The position numbers and the translations under genes were made by a program. Below, one piece after another: positions 16,942-25,141 of a stretch of 64,000 bases of DNA. Below the pieces are notes generated by a model, which had not been told where the DNA came from, did no database searches, and saw nothing but the letters and a program-made list of their open reading frames with translations. Within the stretch, counting starts at the first letter, position 1; the number at the start of each line of letters is the position of its first letter. The stretch covers positions 310,001 to 374,000 of the forward strand of contig CANMSO010000005.1 in the NCBI GenBank assembly GCA_947500545.1, in the 5' to 3' direction. The DNA is from an uncultured Aquimarina sp. Its GTDB lineage: Bacteria; Bacteroidota; Bacteroidia; Flavobacteriales; Flavobacteriaceae.

Positions 16942-19098
16942 ATGTCAGAAACAATAAAATATCGCACGTGCCACCTTTGCGAGGCTATGTGCGGCTTAGC
17001 CATTGAAGTAAAAGACAATGAAGTAATTGCAATTAAAGGACACAAAGAAGATATTTATAGTCGTGGACATATTTGTCCCAAGGGAGTAGCTCTAAAAGAT
17101 TTACACGATGACCCAAATCGTTTAAAACAACCTATCAAAAAAACACCCACCGGATGGGAAACTATATCTTGGGAAGAAGCCTTTGATATAGCAGAGAAGG
17201 AATTCAAAAAAATACGAAAAAAGTATGGTAATGACGCTATAGGTACCTATACCGGAAACCCTACGGTGCACAATACGGGCACTGCAATAACTTTATACGA
17301 CACCATCAATGCTCTTAATACCCGAAATCGTTATGCATCACATAGTCTAGACTCTGTTCCTGTTTTTTTAGTAAACCAAATGATGTTCGGACATGCAATG
17401 ATGGCTCCGATTCCCGATATAGATCACCTGGATTACATGCTTATTATTGGTGCCAATCCCATGGCATCTAATGGTAGTTTTATGTCGACACCAAATATTA
17501 GAGAGAAAATCAAAACTATTCAGCAAAAGGGAGGAAAAGTAGTTGTCATTGATCCGCGTAAAACTGAAACTGCAGACAAAGCCAGTGAGCATTATTTTAT
17601 TCATCCAGAAAAAGATGTATTGCTACTATTAGCAATTATAAATGAATTGGTATTACGAAATGCCATACCTTCTTCTAAAGCACTCTTACTTTCGGATCAT
17701 TTGGAAGAATTAAAAGAAATGGTTCAGTCCTATACCAAAGAGATTGTTTCACCTCTAACCGGTATTGATTCAAAAGATATTGCACATATTGTTGATGATT
17801 TAATAAAACATTCTAATAGTATCGTTTATGGAAGATTAGGAGTCAACACTCAATCGTATGGAACGCTGTGCCAATGGCTAATCACAAGTATTAATATTTT
17901 ACTTGGAAAATTAGATGAAAAAGGGGGGCTATTATTTACCTTACCCGCTATAGATTATGTGACTTTAATGGCACATGAATCAAAAATGTTTCGCTATAGT
18001 AGCAGAGTTAAATCTTATAAAGAGATTGTTGGCGAGTTTCCAACAGCTACATTGGCTGATGAAATATTGACCAAAGGCAAAAACCAAATTCGAGGTTTTA
18101 TAAGTATCGCCGGTAATCCTGCACGTTCTGCTCCTAATTCCCAACTAATGGAAAAAGCGTTGACCGATCTAGAATTTATGCTGACTATTGATATGTATAT
18201 CAATGAAACTACACAACATGCTGATCTTATTATGCCACCGGCTGTAGGGTTAGAAACGATGCATTACTCGTTTGTACTGCATATCATAGCTACACGTAAT
18301 ACCTCCAAGTTTAGTCGTGCACCTTTATCTATTTCTAAAGAACAACGCTACGATTGGCAAATAATGGGTGAGTTACAACGACGATTATTTACCGGAAACA
18401 TTTTTCAAAGAATGAAAAGCAATATCATGTCAAGGATTCATCCAAGGACAAAATTGGATTTGGCATTAAAAACGGGTGCTTATGGTGTATGGGGAGGGCG
18501 TTTTCTAAGAAAAGATGGTTTAAGCTTAAAACGTCTAGAACAAAAACCAGAAGGTGTAGAATTGTCGCCTTTAACCTCAGTTTTACCCAAGCGTTTGTTT
18601 ACAAAAAACAAACGTATAGAATTGATGCCCGAGCTTTTTGTAAAAGAAATGGAAAAGGTGAAAGAACTTCTTATTCCCGAAAAAATAGAGCTATATCCAC
18701 TTAAATTAATTGGCCGAAGACATTTGCGTAGTAATAATTCCTGGATGCATAATTTACCAGTTTTAGAAGGAGGTTCACGAACATGCACCATGATGATTCA
18801 TCCTGATGATGCTGCATCTCATGGAATTCTGACACAGGAAATGGTAGAAGTATATTCTAAGTTTGGAGCTATCTCTATTGAAGCCGAAATCACGTCAAAT
18901 ATAATTCAGGGAACGATCAGTATCCCTCATGGTTGGGGGCATCATGGAGACGGAGTACAAATGGAAACAGCTAAACGTAATGGTGGTGCCAACATTAATC
19001 AATTGATGGATCATGATAGATTAGATCCTTTGTCATATAATATGGCCTTTAATGGCCATCCCGTGGCTATTAGAAAAATTGAATCTGAACACACATAG
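16942..19098 (+). CDS. Molybdopterin-dependent oxidoreductase, [4Fe-4S] type
   Basis: 718 aa. The N-terminal [4Fe-4S] motif is C10-x2-C13-x3-C17-x27-C45. It is followed by the molybdopterin oxidoreductase core (GANPMASNGS, VVVIDPRKTETAD, SIAGNPARSAPN) and the C-terminal dinucleotide-binding domain (from about 580, 'RSNNSWMHN'). At the usual Mo-ligand position after 'NTRNRYASHS' no Cys or Sec is seen, so Ser or Asp may serve. There is no Tat signal, so it is cytoplasmic. No small subunit or cofactor genes are adjacent. It resembles uncharacterised FdhA/NapA-like proteins; the substrate is unknown. Confidence 0.9.
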   Translation: MSETIKYRTCHLCEAMCGLAIEVKDNEVIAIKGHKEDIYSRGHICPKGVALKDLHDDPNRLKQPIKKTPTGWETISWEEAFDIAEKEFKKIRKKYGNDAIGTYTGNPTVHNTGTAITLYDTINALNTRNRYASHSLDSVPVFLVNQMMFGHAMMAPIPDIDHLDYMLIIGANPMASNGSFMSTPNIREKIKTIQQKGGKVVVIDPRKTETADKASEHYFIHPEKDVLLLLAIINELVLRNAIPSSKALLLSDHLEELKEMVQSYTKEIVSPLTGIDSKDIAHIVDDLIKHSNSIVYGRLGVNTQSYGTLCQWLITSINILLGKLDEKGGLLFTLPAIDYVTLMAHESKMFRYSSRVKSYKEIVGEFPTATLADEILTKGKNQIRGFISIAGNPARSAPNSQLMEKALTDLEFMLTIDMYINETTQHADLIMPPAVGLETMHYSFVLHIIATRNTSKFSRAPLSISKEQRYDWQIMGELQRRLFTGNIFQRMKSNIMSRIHPRTKLDLALKTGAYGVWGGRFLRKDGLSLKRLEQKPEGVELSPLTSVLPKRLFTKNKRIELMPELFVKEMEKVKELLIPEKIELYPLKLIGRRHLRSNNSWMHNLPVLEGGSRTCTMMIHPDDAASHGILTQEMVEVYSKFGAISIEAEITSNIIQGTISIPHGWGHHGDGVQMETAKRNGGANINQLMDHDRLDPLSYNMAFNGHPVAIRKIESEHT

Positions 19099-19154
19099 AT
19101 TAGTATATTTGAAAAAGTTAAATAAGAAAATAATTGAAGAATAATTATTAAGTC

Positions 19155-20246
19155 ATGCCCTTGCAAAAGTCTTTATCAAATATGGATAACCCTAAGGTTG
19201 AAAAAATGCGTCCAGCACTTAATGAAGTGTATTTTATGGATACATATACCCTTATTCATATTTTATCTGGTAAAGGAAGCATAGAAGTAGACTTTAAAAA
19301 TTACTATGATTGGAAAGACAAAGTTATTTACCTTGAAAAAGGACAATACATCAAGTTTCTGTCTAATGATTTTGAAATCAGAAAAATAGAATTCCCAAAT
19401 CAAGAGAAATTTCAAAACAACGAAATCAGAGTCTTGTTTAAACATTTAATCTCTTTGGGATATATTGACTTATTAGAATGTGATGATTGTCAAACATATC
19501 TGACCAATACAGTATTCTCTAACCACACCAGTGATATTCTTGATATTTCTTCTAAACAATGGTTTTGGCAAAACCCATTTCACGCTAGTAAAGATGAGTA
19601 TCAAATTATATTCGACATCAAAGATGTAATAGACAAGGAGTTCTCTAACCATCTTACTAACAAAGAACTAGTATCTTTTATAAATTCAAAAGGGTACAAT
19701 GCCCAGACGTTAATAAAGAATAAAATAGGGCTTTCTGTAAAAAACCTGCTAGGCAACAAACGTCTAACAGAAAGCCAGAAAGAAATTGCATTTACTGATA
19801 AAAGTATCCAGGAAATCTCTTATGATTTGGGGTACAAAGATCCCGCTTATTTTAATCGAGTATTTAAAAACAACTTAGGTCAAACTCCTAATGAATTTAG
19901 AGAGAATTTTGATTACAAAAACCGAGATTTATTTACACAAAACATCATTGAACTCTTAAAACTGCACCATGATCAGGAAAGATCGCTCGAGTTTTATGCC
20001 GATAAAATGCACCTGTCTGTCAAAACACTATCTAAAAAAGTAAGGCAAAAAATGAATACTTCTTTGGGGCAGCTAATACGTTTAGAACTCATACATACTG
20101 CCAAGACCATGCTTCTTGAAGGAGCACTCATTCATACGATCGCTCAAAAACTAAACTTCGAAGAGCCCAATCATTTCTCAAGATTTTTTAAACACTATGT
20201 CGGCATCCCTCCTTCTGATTTTAAAGACAAAAAGTACAATCTTTAG
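19155..20246 (+). CDS. Transcriptional regulator with two AraC-type HTH domains
   Basis: 363 aa. The N-terminal ~130 residues resemble an AraC cupin ligand domain ('IHILSGKGSIEVDF', 'VIYLEKGQYIKFL'). A first AraC HTH spans about 165-250 ('IQEISYDLGYKDPAYFNRVFKNNLGQTPNEFR'). A second lies at about 270-360 ('LEFYADKMHLSVKTLSKKVRQKM', 'IHTIAQKLNFEEPNHFSRFFKHYVGIPPSDFK'). Most family members have only one such domain. It lies 56 bp after the molybdoenzyme and before the SnoaL-like and YHS genes, so it may regulate either set. Confidence 0.85.
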   Translation: MPLQKSLSNMDNPKVEKMRPALNEVYFMDTYTLIHILSGKGSIEVDFKNYYDWKDKVIYLEKGQYIKFLSNDFEIRKIEFPNQEKFQNNEIRVLFKHLISLGYIDLLECDDCQTYLTNTVFSNHTSDILDISSKQWFWQNPFHASKDEYQIIFDIKDVIDKEFSNHLTNKELVSFINSKGYNAQTLIKNKIGLSVKNLLGNKRLTESQKEIAFTDKSIQEISYDLGYKDPAYFNRVFKNNLGQTPNEFRENFDYKNRDLFTQNIIELLKLHHDQERSLEFYADKMHLSVKTLSKKVRQKMNTSLGQLIRLELIHTAKTMLLEGALIHTIAQKLNFEEPNHFSRFFKHYVGIPPSDFKDKKYNL

Positions 20247-20324
20247 CTCCTTTTTGGTAAGCTTATTTTATCGCTTGTGAATCATCTTTGTAGTGTAATT
20301 ATTAATTCACTAAAAAATAAAAAG

Positions 20325-20678
20325 ATGAATATTAAAGAACAAGTAACAAGTATGGATGCAATAGTTAGTCAAGGTGCTATTGTAGACGCAGTAAAACATT
20401 TTTTTGCAGAAAATGCCACCACTTCGGATTACGGAGACGCAGCTACTACCAACAAATCGCAAATGGTAGAAAAAATGGAGAATTTTGCCGGATCTATTGC
20501 CAATGTAAACGTGATAAAACACCATCATTCTATTGTCGATGGAAACGTATCTGCATCCGAATTCACGTTTGATTTTGATATGAAAGATGGCAGTAAAATT
20601 TACTGGCATGAAATTATCAGAAGAGTCTGGGATGAAGATGGTAAAGTAGTCCAGGAAGAATACTTCAACGCACAATAA
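20325..20678 (+). CDS. SnoaL/NTF2-like small protein
   Basis: 117 aa from the ATG at 20325; the frame is open upstream from 20277 without a better start. The pattern of a helical start (IVDAVKHFFAENATTSDYGD), then 'F-A-G-S-I-A-N-V-N', and strands ending in 'GSKIYWHEIIRRVWDEDGKVVQEEYF' fits the cone-shaped NTF2/SnoaL fold. Members are ligand-binding proteins or isomerases/hydrolases. It sits 34 bp before the YHS-domain gene and probably shares its transcript. Confidence 0.75.
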   Translation: MNIKEQVTSMDAIVSQGAIVDAVKHFFAENATTSDYGDAATTNKSQMVEKMENFAGSIANVNVIKHHHSIVDGNVSASEFTFDFDMKDGSKIYWHEIIRRVWDEDGKVVQEEYFNAQ

Positions 20679-20712
20679 CCAAAATCTGTTTAACACTTTA
20701 ATTACAATTAAA

Positions 20713-21183
20713 ATGAATACTATAAAATCACTCACCCTAATATTTGCCTTATTATTGATTACATCAATAAATGCGCAAAACAAAATGGCTAATAACATCG
20801 ATAACAGTAATATTGCTTTGCAAGGGTATAGTCCTGTGTCATACTTGGATCTAGGAATAGCACAAAAAGGGCTGAAACAATATAAAACTGAGCATGAGAA
20901 AGTGGTGTATTATTTCACTTCTGAAGCACAAAAAGAAGCCTTTGATAAAAATCCTACAAAATACCAACCGCAATATGGTGGTTTCTGTGCCTTTGGTGTT
21001 TATGCTGGAGCCAAGTTCAGACCAGATCCTAACAAGTTTATTGTAAAAGATGGAAAGTACTTCTTATATCTTTATAATTTAGAATTGGATGCACAACAAT
21101 TATGGTTAGCAGAGAAAAATCATAGCAAGCTTTTATCTGTTGCTAATAAAAATTGGGGAAAATTAAGTAAAACCCATAACTAG
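20713..21183 (+). CDS. Exported YHS domain-containing protein
   Basis: 156 aa. A signal peptide (residues 1-21, ending INAQ) is followed by a YHS-type domain: 'NIALQGYSPVSYLDLG', 'YYFTSEAQKEAFDKNPTKYQPQYGGFCAFGVYAG'. YHS domains are associated with metal binding or metal-transport proteins, here in a periplasmic form. It is followed by a strong terminator, so it closes the operon that begins with the SnoaL-like gene. Confidence 0.88.
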   Translation: MNTIKSLTLIFALLLITSINAQNKMANNIDNSNIALQGYSPVSYLDLGIAQKGLKQYKTEHEKVVYYFTSEAQKEAFDKNPTKYQPQYGGFCAFGVYAGAKFRPDPNKFIVKDGKYFLYLYNLELDAQQLWLAEKNHSKLLSVANKNWGKLSKTHN

Positions 21184-21194
21184 TTCTAAATTTC

Positions 21195-21247
21195 AAATAG
21201 TAAAGACGAGCATCCAGAATAATTTTGGTTGCTCGTCTTTACTATTT
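21195..21247 (+). terminator. Strong hairpin terminator after the YHS gene
   Basis: An 18-bp perfect inverted repeat has arms at 21195-21212 and 21230-21247 and a 17-nt loop. The arms contain AGTAAAGACGAGCA and its complement. It starts 12 bp after the stop codon. Confidence 0.85.
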
Positions 21248-21401
21248 ACAAAGAATATATTTTAAACTTCAAAATTCTTTCTGCCCTAAGAGTAAAAGTT
21301 TCGAGCAAACTTTCTATATAGATTTATACTATAATATCACGAATAAAAATCATACGCCAACAGGGATGTTTTCTATAGAAAAGTCGAACATAAGTACATA
21401 A

Positions 21402-21430
21402 TCTACAATCCATCCCCTAATATCTACAAT
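21402..21430. promoter_or_regulatory. Direct repeat TCTACAAT at 21-bp period, possible operator
   Basis: TCTACAAT occurs at 21402-21409 and again at 21423-21430, two helical turns apart, about 85 bp upstream of the DUF2141 gene. Direct repeats on the same DNA face are typical of LytTR or response-regulator binding. No dedicated regulator is adjacent, so this is a suggestion only. The rest of 21248-21514 holds no visible gene. Confidence 0.25.
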
Positions 21431-21514
21431 TGGGTAATAAGCTTTATAAAAAGTATACTGTTTTATAGACATTTGAATCATCAAAAAACAAATAACTATA
21501 AAAACTGTAATCAT

Positions 21515-21937
21515 ATGAAAACTCTCGCATTATTAGTAGCCATGCTAATCTCTAATCTTTTTATTCAGGCTCAAGACAACTCCAAAGGAATAACAATAAC
21601 TGTTACTGTACCTAATGTAACAAGTTCTGAAGGAGAAGTTCTTTTTGGTTTATATGATGAAAATACGTTTATGAAAGCCGCTCCAATACAGGGTGAAAAA
21701 AGTAGTATTAAGGATGGTACTGCAAAAATCACATTTACTAACGTGCCAGAAGGTGTATTCGCTATTTCTTGTTTTCATGATAAAAACGGAAATAACAGAA
21801 TGGATTTTGAAGAAAATGGTATGCCAAAAGAAAGTTACGGAGTATCTAATAATAATATGAGTTATGGGCCACCTATGTGGGTAGATGCAAAATTTGAAGT
21901 AGGAACTAAAGATATGGATCTGGAAATTAGAATGTAG
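21515..21937 (+). CDS. Secreted DUF2141 domain protein
   Basis: 140 aa from the ATG at 21515; a TTG at 21473 is in frame but would bury the signal peptide. Signal peptide at 1-20. The mature part has the DUF2141 layout: 'GEVLFGLYDENTFMKAA', 'ITFTNVPEGVFAISCFHDKNGNNRMDFEENGMPKESYGVSNN'. The 'HDKNGNNRMDF' stretch resembles a calcium-binding loop. The family is secreted in many Bacteroidota and has no proven function. Confidence 0.88.
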   Translation: MKTLALLVAMLISNLFIQAQDNSKGITITVTVPNVTSSEGEVLFGLYDENTFMKAAPIQGEKSSIKDGTAKITFTNVPEGVFAISCFHDKNGNNRMDFEENGMPKESYGVSNNNMSYGPPMWVDAKFEVGTKDMDLEIRM

Positions 21938-21961
21938 GAATACAAACCAATCATCAATCAA

Positions 21962-21997
21962 AAAAAGTTCATCCTGATTTTTCGGGATGAACTTTTT
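21962..21997. terminator. Bidirectional hairpin terminator
   Basis: AAAAAGTTCATCC (21962-21974) pairs with GGATGAACTTTTT (21985-21997). It sits between the rightward DUF2141 gene and the leftward glycosyltransferase gene and has A- and T-rich flanks suited to both. Confidence 0.8.
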
Positions 21998-22011
21998 ATA
22001 TTATTAAACAA

Positions 22012-23220
22012 TTAATCAAAAGTTAATTGATCGTGATAAATAATCTTATCCATTATAAATTCATACACCCGATTACTTATATCTTCTTCACTTTCATTCA
22101 CCTTTAAACTTTTTAAATAATCCACAACTTCTAGCATTGTTGTAGGCTCTTCAAAAACAGGCAATACATTATTCAAGCCTTCTAGAGGTATCTTTTCTCC
22201 CGTTGCCTTGTTTTGTATATTACCATTTATCACAATATGACTAGGACTTAAAACTATTGGCTTTTCAATAATCTCAGAAAATGTACTATTTTCTAAAAAA
22301 GAATATGCTTTAAAACGACGGTCGACTTGATCATTTTTTTGTTCTAAGATATTGACCAATTCAAGTTTCTTAGCATATCGATTATACTCATCGGGGAAAT
22401 GATATGCAAGTCTAGACTCTAATTGTACTATAGTATGTGGATTTCTCTTTGAGAATCCAAGAGCATGAACATACCTCGATTTTTGCGGCAAAACATGCCA
22501 TTTAAGCACTTCAGTAAATATTTGGTCGACGCTATCAAAAAGAGGGTTAATCTGTTTTTTATCAAACAAACAATAATAGATATATTGATCTATAAGTAAC
22601 GTTAATTCGGAGTTATCTATCTTATGAATACAATCTTTATTGCTATTGACAAAATTAAAAACTTCTTCAGCTATTTCATGAATACGTTTTAGATTATTTC
22701 CTCCTATAACTCCTGCATTAATACTAATTAAATCTTCTTTAGGGTTTCGTTTAAAATATGCCGGACAATGATCCAGTTTATGTACTTCTTTAAAAATGTT
22801 ATCGTAAACATCTAGATTTTTGGTAAGATTTTGACAAACCAGACCTCCATTCAGTATTTTACGATTTATTTTCCCGAATAGATATACATCACTATCTATA
22901 TGTAAAAAAGGTTCGTTTACCAGCTTGAGTGTCATTGTTTTCCCAATTGTCCATAGATCAGAAGAATATTCTTTTTCAAGATCATTAAGCGCTACATGTA
23001 CATTGTTATATGGAAGTTCTAAATTATCAATCAACAATTCTTTCCCATAATCATCAGTATAAAGGTCAATCTTACCATGATGCTTTTTGGCCAGCAAACA
23101 ACTTAGTATCCAACTTAAGTAATGGTATCGTGTGTGAGGCCATCCTCCTGCAAGACGGTTTCGTTTGTCTTCTTTTCTAGAACGTATAGGGTAGGTCCAA
23201 AAACTGTAGATAAGTTTCAT
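22012..23220 (-). CDS. GT-A-type glycosyltransferase (DUF6734-like) with C-terminal PqqD/RRE-like domain
   Basis: 402 aa from the ATG at 23220 (an ATG at 23232 adds four residues). Residues ~1-300 resemble a GT-A glycosyltransferase: an N-terminal 'YSFWTYPIRS', a nucleotide-sugar DxD-type motif in 'HIDSDVYLFG' near 114-123, and 'SINAGVIGGNN'. The family looks like the Bacteroidota DUF6734 group. The last ~80 residues ('LPVFEEPTTMLEVVDYL...ISNRVYEFIMDKIIYHDQL') have the helix pattern of PqqD-like RiPP recognition elements; this is my inference. It lies 158 bp downstream of a GG-leader peptide gene on the same strand, suggesting that it glycosylates that peptide. Confidence 0.65.
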   Translation of the reverse strand: MKLIYSFWTYPIRSRKEDKRNRLAGGWPHTRYHYLSWILSCLLAKKHHGKIDLYTDDYGKELLIDNLELPYNNVHVALNDLEKEYSSDLWTIGKTMTLKLVNEPFLHIDSDVYLFGKINRKILNGGLVCQNLTKNLDVYDNIFKEVHKLDHCPAYFKRNPKEDLISINAGVIGGNNLKRIHEIAEEVFNFVNSNKDCIHKIDNSELTLLIDQYIYYCLFDKKQINPLFDSVDQIFTEVLKWHVLPQKSRYVHALGFSKRNPHTIVQLESRLAYHFPDEYNRYAKKLELVNILEQKNDQVDRRFKAYSFLENSTFSEIIEKPIVLSPSHIVINGNIQNKATGEKIPLEGLNNVLPVFEEPTTMLEVVDYLKSLKVNESEEDISNRVYEFIMDKIIYHDQLTFD

Positions 23221-23378
23221 TGCATGAGGCATTTAGAATGTCTAATATCAAGAAATCATGTATTATCATTTTATCAAACCGAATAAAATCTGATGAAACG
23301 ACAAAAAGTGCAATCAAAAGTAAACCTGTTAAGAATACTCTTAAAATACACTTTTTTATAAAATACTATTCATTCAAA

Positions 23379-23531
23379 TTAATTACAAACTGTAACTAAC
23401 ACTCCAGCGCTATTATAATAACTGTAGCATCCACCCCCACTTGGGTGCCAGCATCCTCCTGCAATAGTTTCTGCTTCTTTTCTAGACAATTCTTTAATAC
23501 TAATGTTTTTTAATTTTTCGAATTTTTTCAT
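23379..23531 (-). CDS. Putative RiPP precursor peptide with GG leader (50 aa)
   Basis: A complete frame. The leader is MKKFEKLKNISIKELSRKEA followed by E-T-I-A and Gly-Gly at residues 25-26. The predicted 24-residue core begins CWHPSGGGCYSYY and ends with Cys-Asn; it has three Cys (27, 35, 49), two Ser and one Thr. The leader style (K-L-x-x-I-S-I-K-E-L-S, then I-A-GG) is typical of Bacteroidota peptide natural products exported by GG-cleaving transporters. The glycosyltransferase gene lies directly downstream on the same strand. No transporter or peptidase is adjacent, so export would use one encoded elsewhere. Confidence 0.65.
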   Translation of the reverse strand: MKKFEKLKNISIKELSRKEAETIAGGCWHPSGGGCYSYYNSAGVLVTVCN

Positions 23532-23843
23532 ATAATTAGGTTTTAAGAAGATTTATATTGAGTAGTAGAACATTTTTCTACAAGAAAGCAAGACTATTCT
23601 ACTTACCATCTCTTTAAATGTACGTTATTTCAATAAAATGGGCAAGTAAAATAATAATGCACATAGCACATTTTGGATAGTTAAAAATTCTATGCGAGTA
23701 ATTCTACCTCAATAAAATAAAAATTAAAAACACCTTCTCGAACGATTCTCAACCGTAAAAGCGATAGATAAAATAAATTTTTAATTAAATTTTAATAGTT
23801 TTCTTCAATTGCTTTTCTATTTTTGTGAACCAAATTGATAAAA
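23532..23843. other. Divergent promoter region between peptide precursor and oxyR
   Basis: 312 bp without a supported gene. A -7 element TATTTTTG at 23818-23825 lies 18 bp before the oxyR ATG. A TACATTTA-like element on the reverse strand near 23613 is a weak candidate for the leftward precursor transcript. The sequence is very AT-rich and no clear operator was recognised. Confidence 0.4.
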
Positions 23844-24794
23844 ATGACAATCACACAGCTTAAATACGTTCTTGCTGTTGCAGAACATAAAAACTTTACC
23901 AAAGCAGCAGAAAAAACTTTTGTAACTCAGCCAACACTTAGTATGCAAATTCAAAAACTTGAAGAGGAGCTGGATATACTTATTTTTGATCGGAGTAAAA
24001 AGCCCATTGCACTTACAGAAGTTGGGGCCAAATTAGTAAATCAAGCTCGCAATATTGTTAATGAAAGTGAACGTATACAAGATATAGTAGATCAACAAAA
24101 AGGGTTTATTGGAGGCGAATTTAAATTGGGAGTAATCCCAACGGTAATGCCTACGCTTCTACCCATGTTTTTAAATAATTTTATAAAAAAACACCCAAAA
24201 GTTAAACTGAAAATTGAGGAGTTAAACACAGAAACAATTGTAGAGCAACTTTTAGATGGGCATTTGGATGCTGCAATTGCGGCTACACCTTTGGAAAACG
24301 AAAATATTAAAGAACGTGTTTTATATTACGAACCATTTGTAGGGTACATTCCCTCTACTCATCGATTAAATCAAAAGAAAAAGATTGATATTTCGGATTT
24401 AGATATTGATGATATGCTCCTTCTAGAAGATGGCCATTGTTTCAGAGATGGTATCATCAATCTATGTAAGACCAAAAAGAGCTACGAAGAAGATCATTTT
24501 CAATTAGAAAGTGGAAGTTTTGAAACCTTGATAAAACTAGCAAATGAAGGTTTGGGTATGACACTTCTACCCTACCTACATACTTTGGATATAAAAAATA
24601 GTGAAAAAAGTAATCTTCATTACTTTAATGAGCCCTCTCCTGCACGTGAAGTTAGTCTAATCTTTAACAAAAGTGAATTGAAAATGCAAATCATAGATGC
24701 CTTGCATTCAACAATAGCAGGAGTAGTAAAAGGAGCCATTACATTTCAAAATGTTCAAATTATAAGCCCTCTTACAAAAGCAAAAAGCGACTAA
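23844..24794 (+). CDS. oxyR: Hydrogen peroxide-sensing LysR regulator OxyR
   Basis: 316 aa from the ATG at 23844 (an in-frame TTG at 23835 is less likely). An N-terminal LysR HTH (residues 1-60, 'MTITQLKYVLAVAEHKNFTK', 'TQPTLSMQIQKLEEEL') is followed by a periplasmic-binding-protein-like effector domain. The redox motif LEDGHCFRD places cysteines at residues 199 and 208 with this start, exactly the positions of the disulfide switch in E. coli OxyR. It should activate peroxide defence genes. No catalase or ahpC gene is adjacent. A terminator overlaps its stop. Confidence 0.93.
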   Translation: MTITQLKYVLAVAEHKNFTKAAEKTFVTQPTLSMQIQKLEEELDILIFDRSKKPIALTEVGAKLVNQARNIVNESERIQDIVDQQKGFIGGEFKLGVIPTVMPTLLPMFLNNFIKKHPKVKLKIEELNTETIVEQLLDGHLDAAIAATPLENENIKERVLYYEPFVGYIPSTHRLNQKKKIDISDLDIDDMLLLEDGHCFRDGIINLCKTKKSYEEDHFQLESGSFETLIKLANEGLGMTLLPYLHTLDIKNSEKSNLHYFNEPSPAREVSLIFNKSELKMQIIDALHSTIAGVVKGAITFQNVQIISPLTKAKSD

Positions 24795-24807
24795 AAAGTC
24801 GCTTTTT
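24782..24807 (+). terminator. Hairpin terminator overlapping the oxyR stop codon
   Basis: AAAAAGCGACT (24782-24792) pairs with AGTCGCTTTTT (24797-24807) around an AAAA loop and is followed by T residues. The left arm runs into the stop codon. It may also end the leftward 65-residue gene that stops at 24811. Confidence 0.8.
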
Positions 24808-24810
24808 TTG

Positions 24811-25008
24811 TTATGTTTTTAAATAAATTAAACAAGATTGTAATTCTGGTTGTTTAACTGTCAACGATTGAATCCAAATCTTTAATTCTTCAATTTCATG
24901 TGGAAGTAGTCTATTTAGTGCTTTTAGAACTTCCTTTGTAAAAAGATTAACATCAAAACTAACTTTTCTAAGTACAGTTTTAGTGTAATCAAACATTGCT
25001 CTTGCCAT
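24811..25008 (-). CDS. Small conserved flavobacterial protein (65 aa), unknown function
   Basis: The sequence starts MARAMFDYTKTVLRKVSFD and contains 'NLFTKEVLKALNRLLPHEIEELKIWIQS'. I recognise this pattern from many Flavobacteriaceae genomes, where it is annotated only as hypothetical. It is helical and soluble, without a signal peptide. It is convergent with oxyR, with the oxyR terminator between them. No function can be assigned. Confidence 0.8.
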   Translation of the reverse strand: MARAMFDYTKTVLRKVSFDVNLFTKEVLKALNRLLPHEIEELKIWIQSLTVKQPELQSCLIYLKT

Positions 25009-25141
25009 ATATTAATAGGGGTTTAGAATGTTAGGTTGAAACAAGTAATTGTAGGAATAGGCTTACGTTTTTAAAGTTGTCTAAGGCTAATATATGCAAA
25101 TAAAACCAATAAAGGAGTTATTTAGCGCTTATTTAACATCA

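Noticed and set aside
20310..20798. 162-codon antisense frame over the SnoaL-like and YHS genes
   Set aside because: Opposite to two recognisable genes with normal spacing; hydrophobic composition reflects reversed codons.
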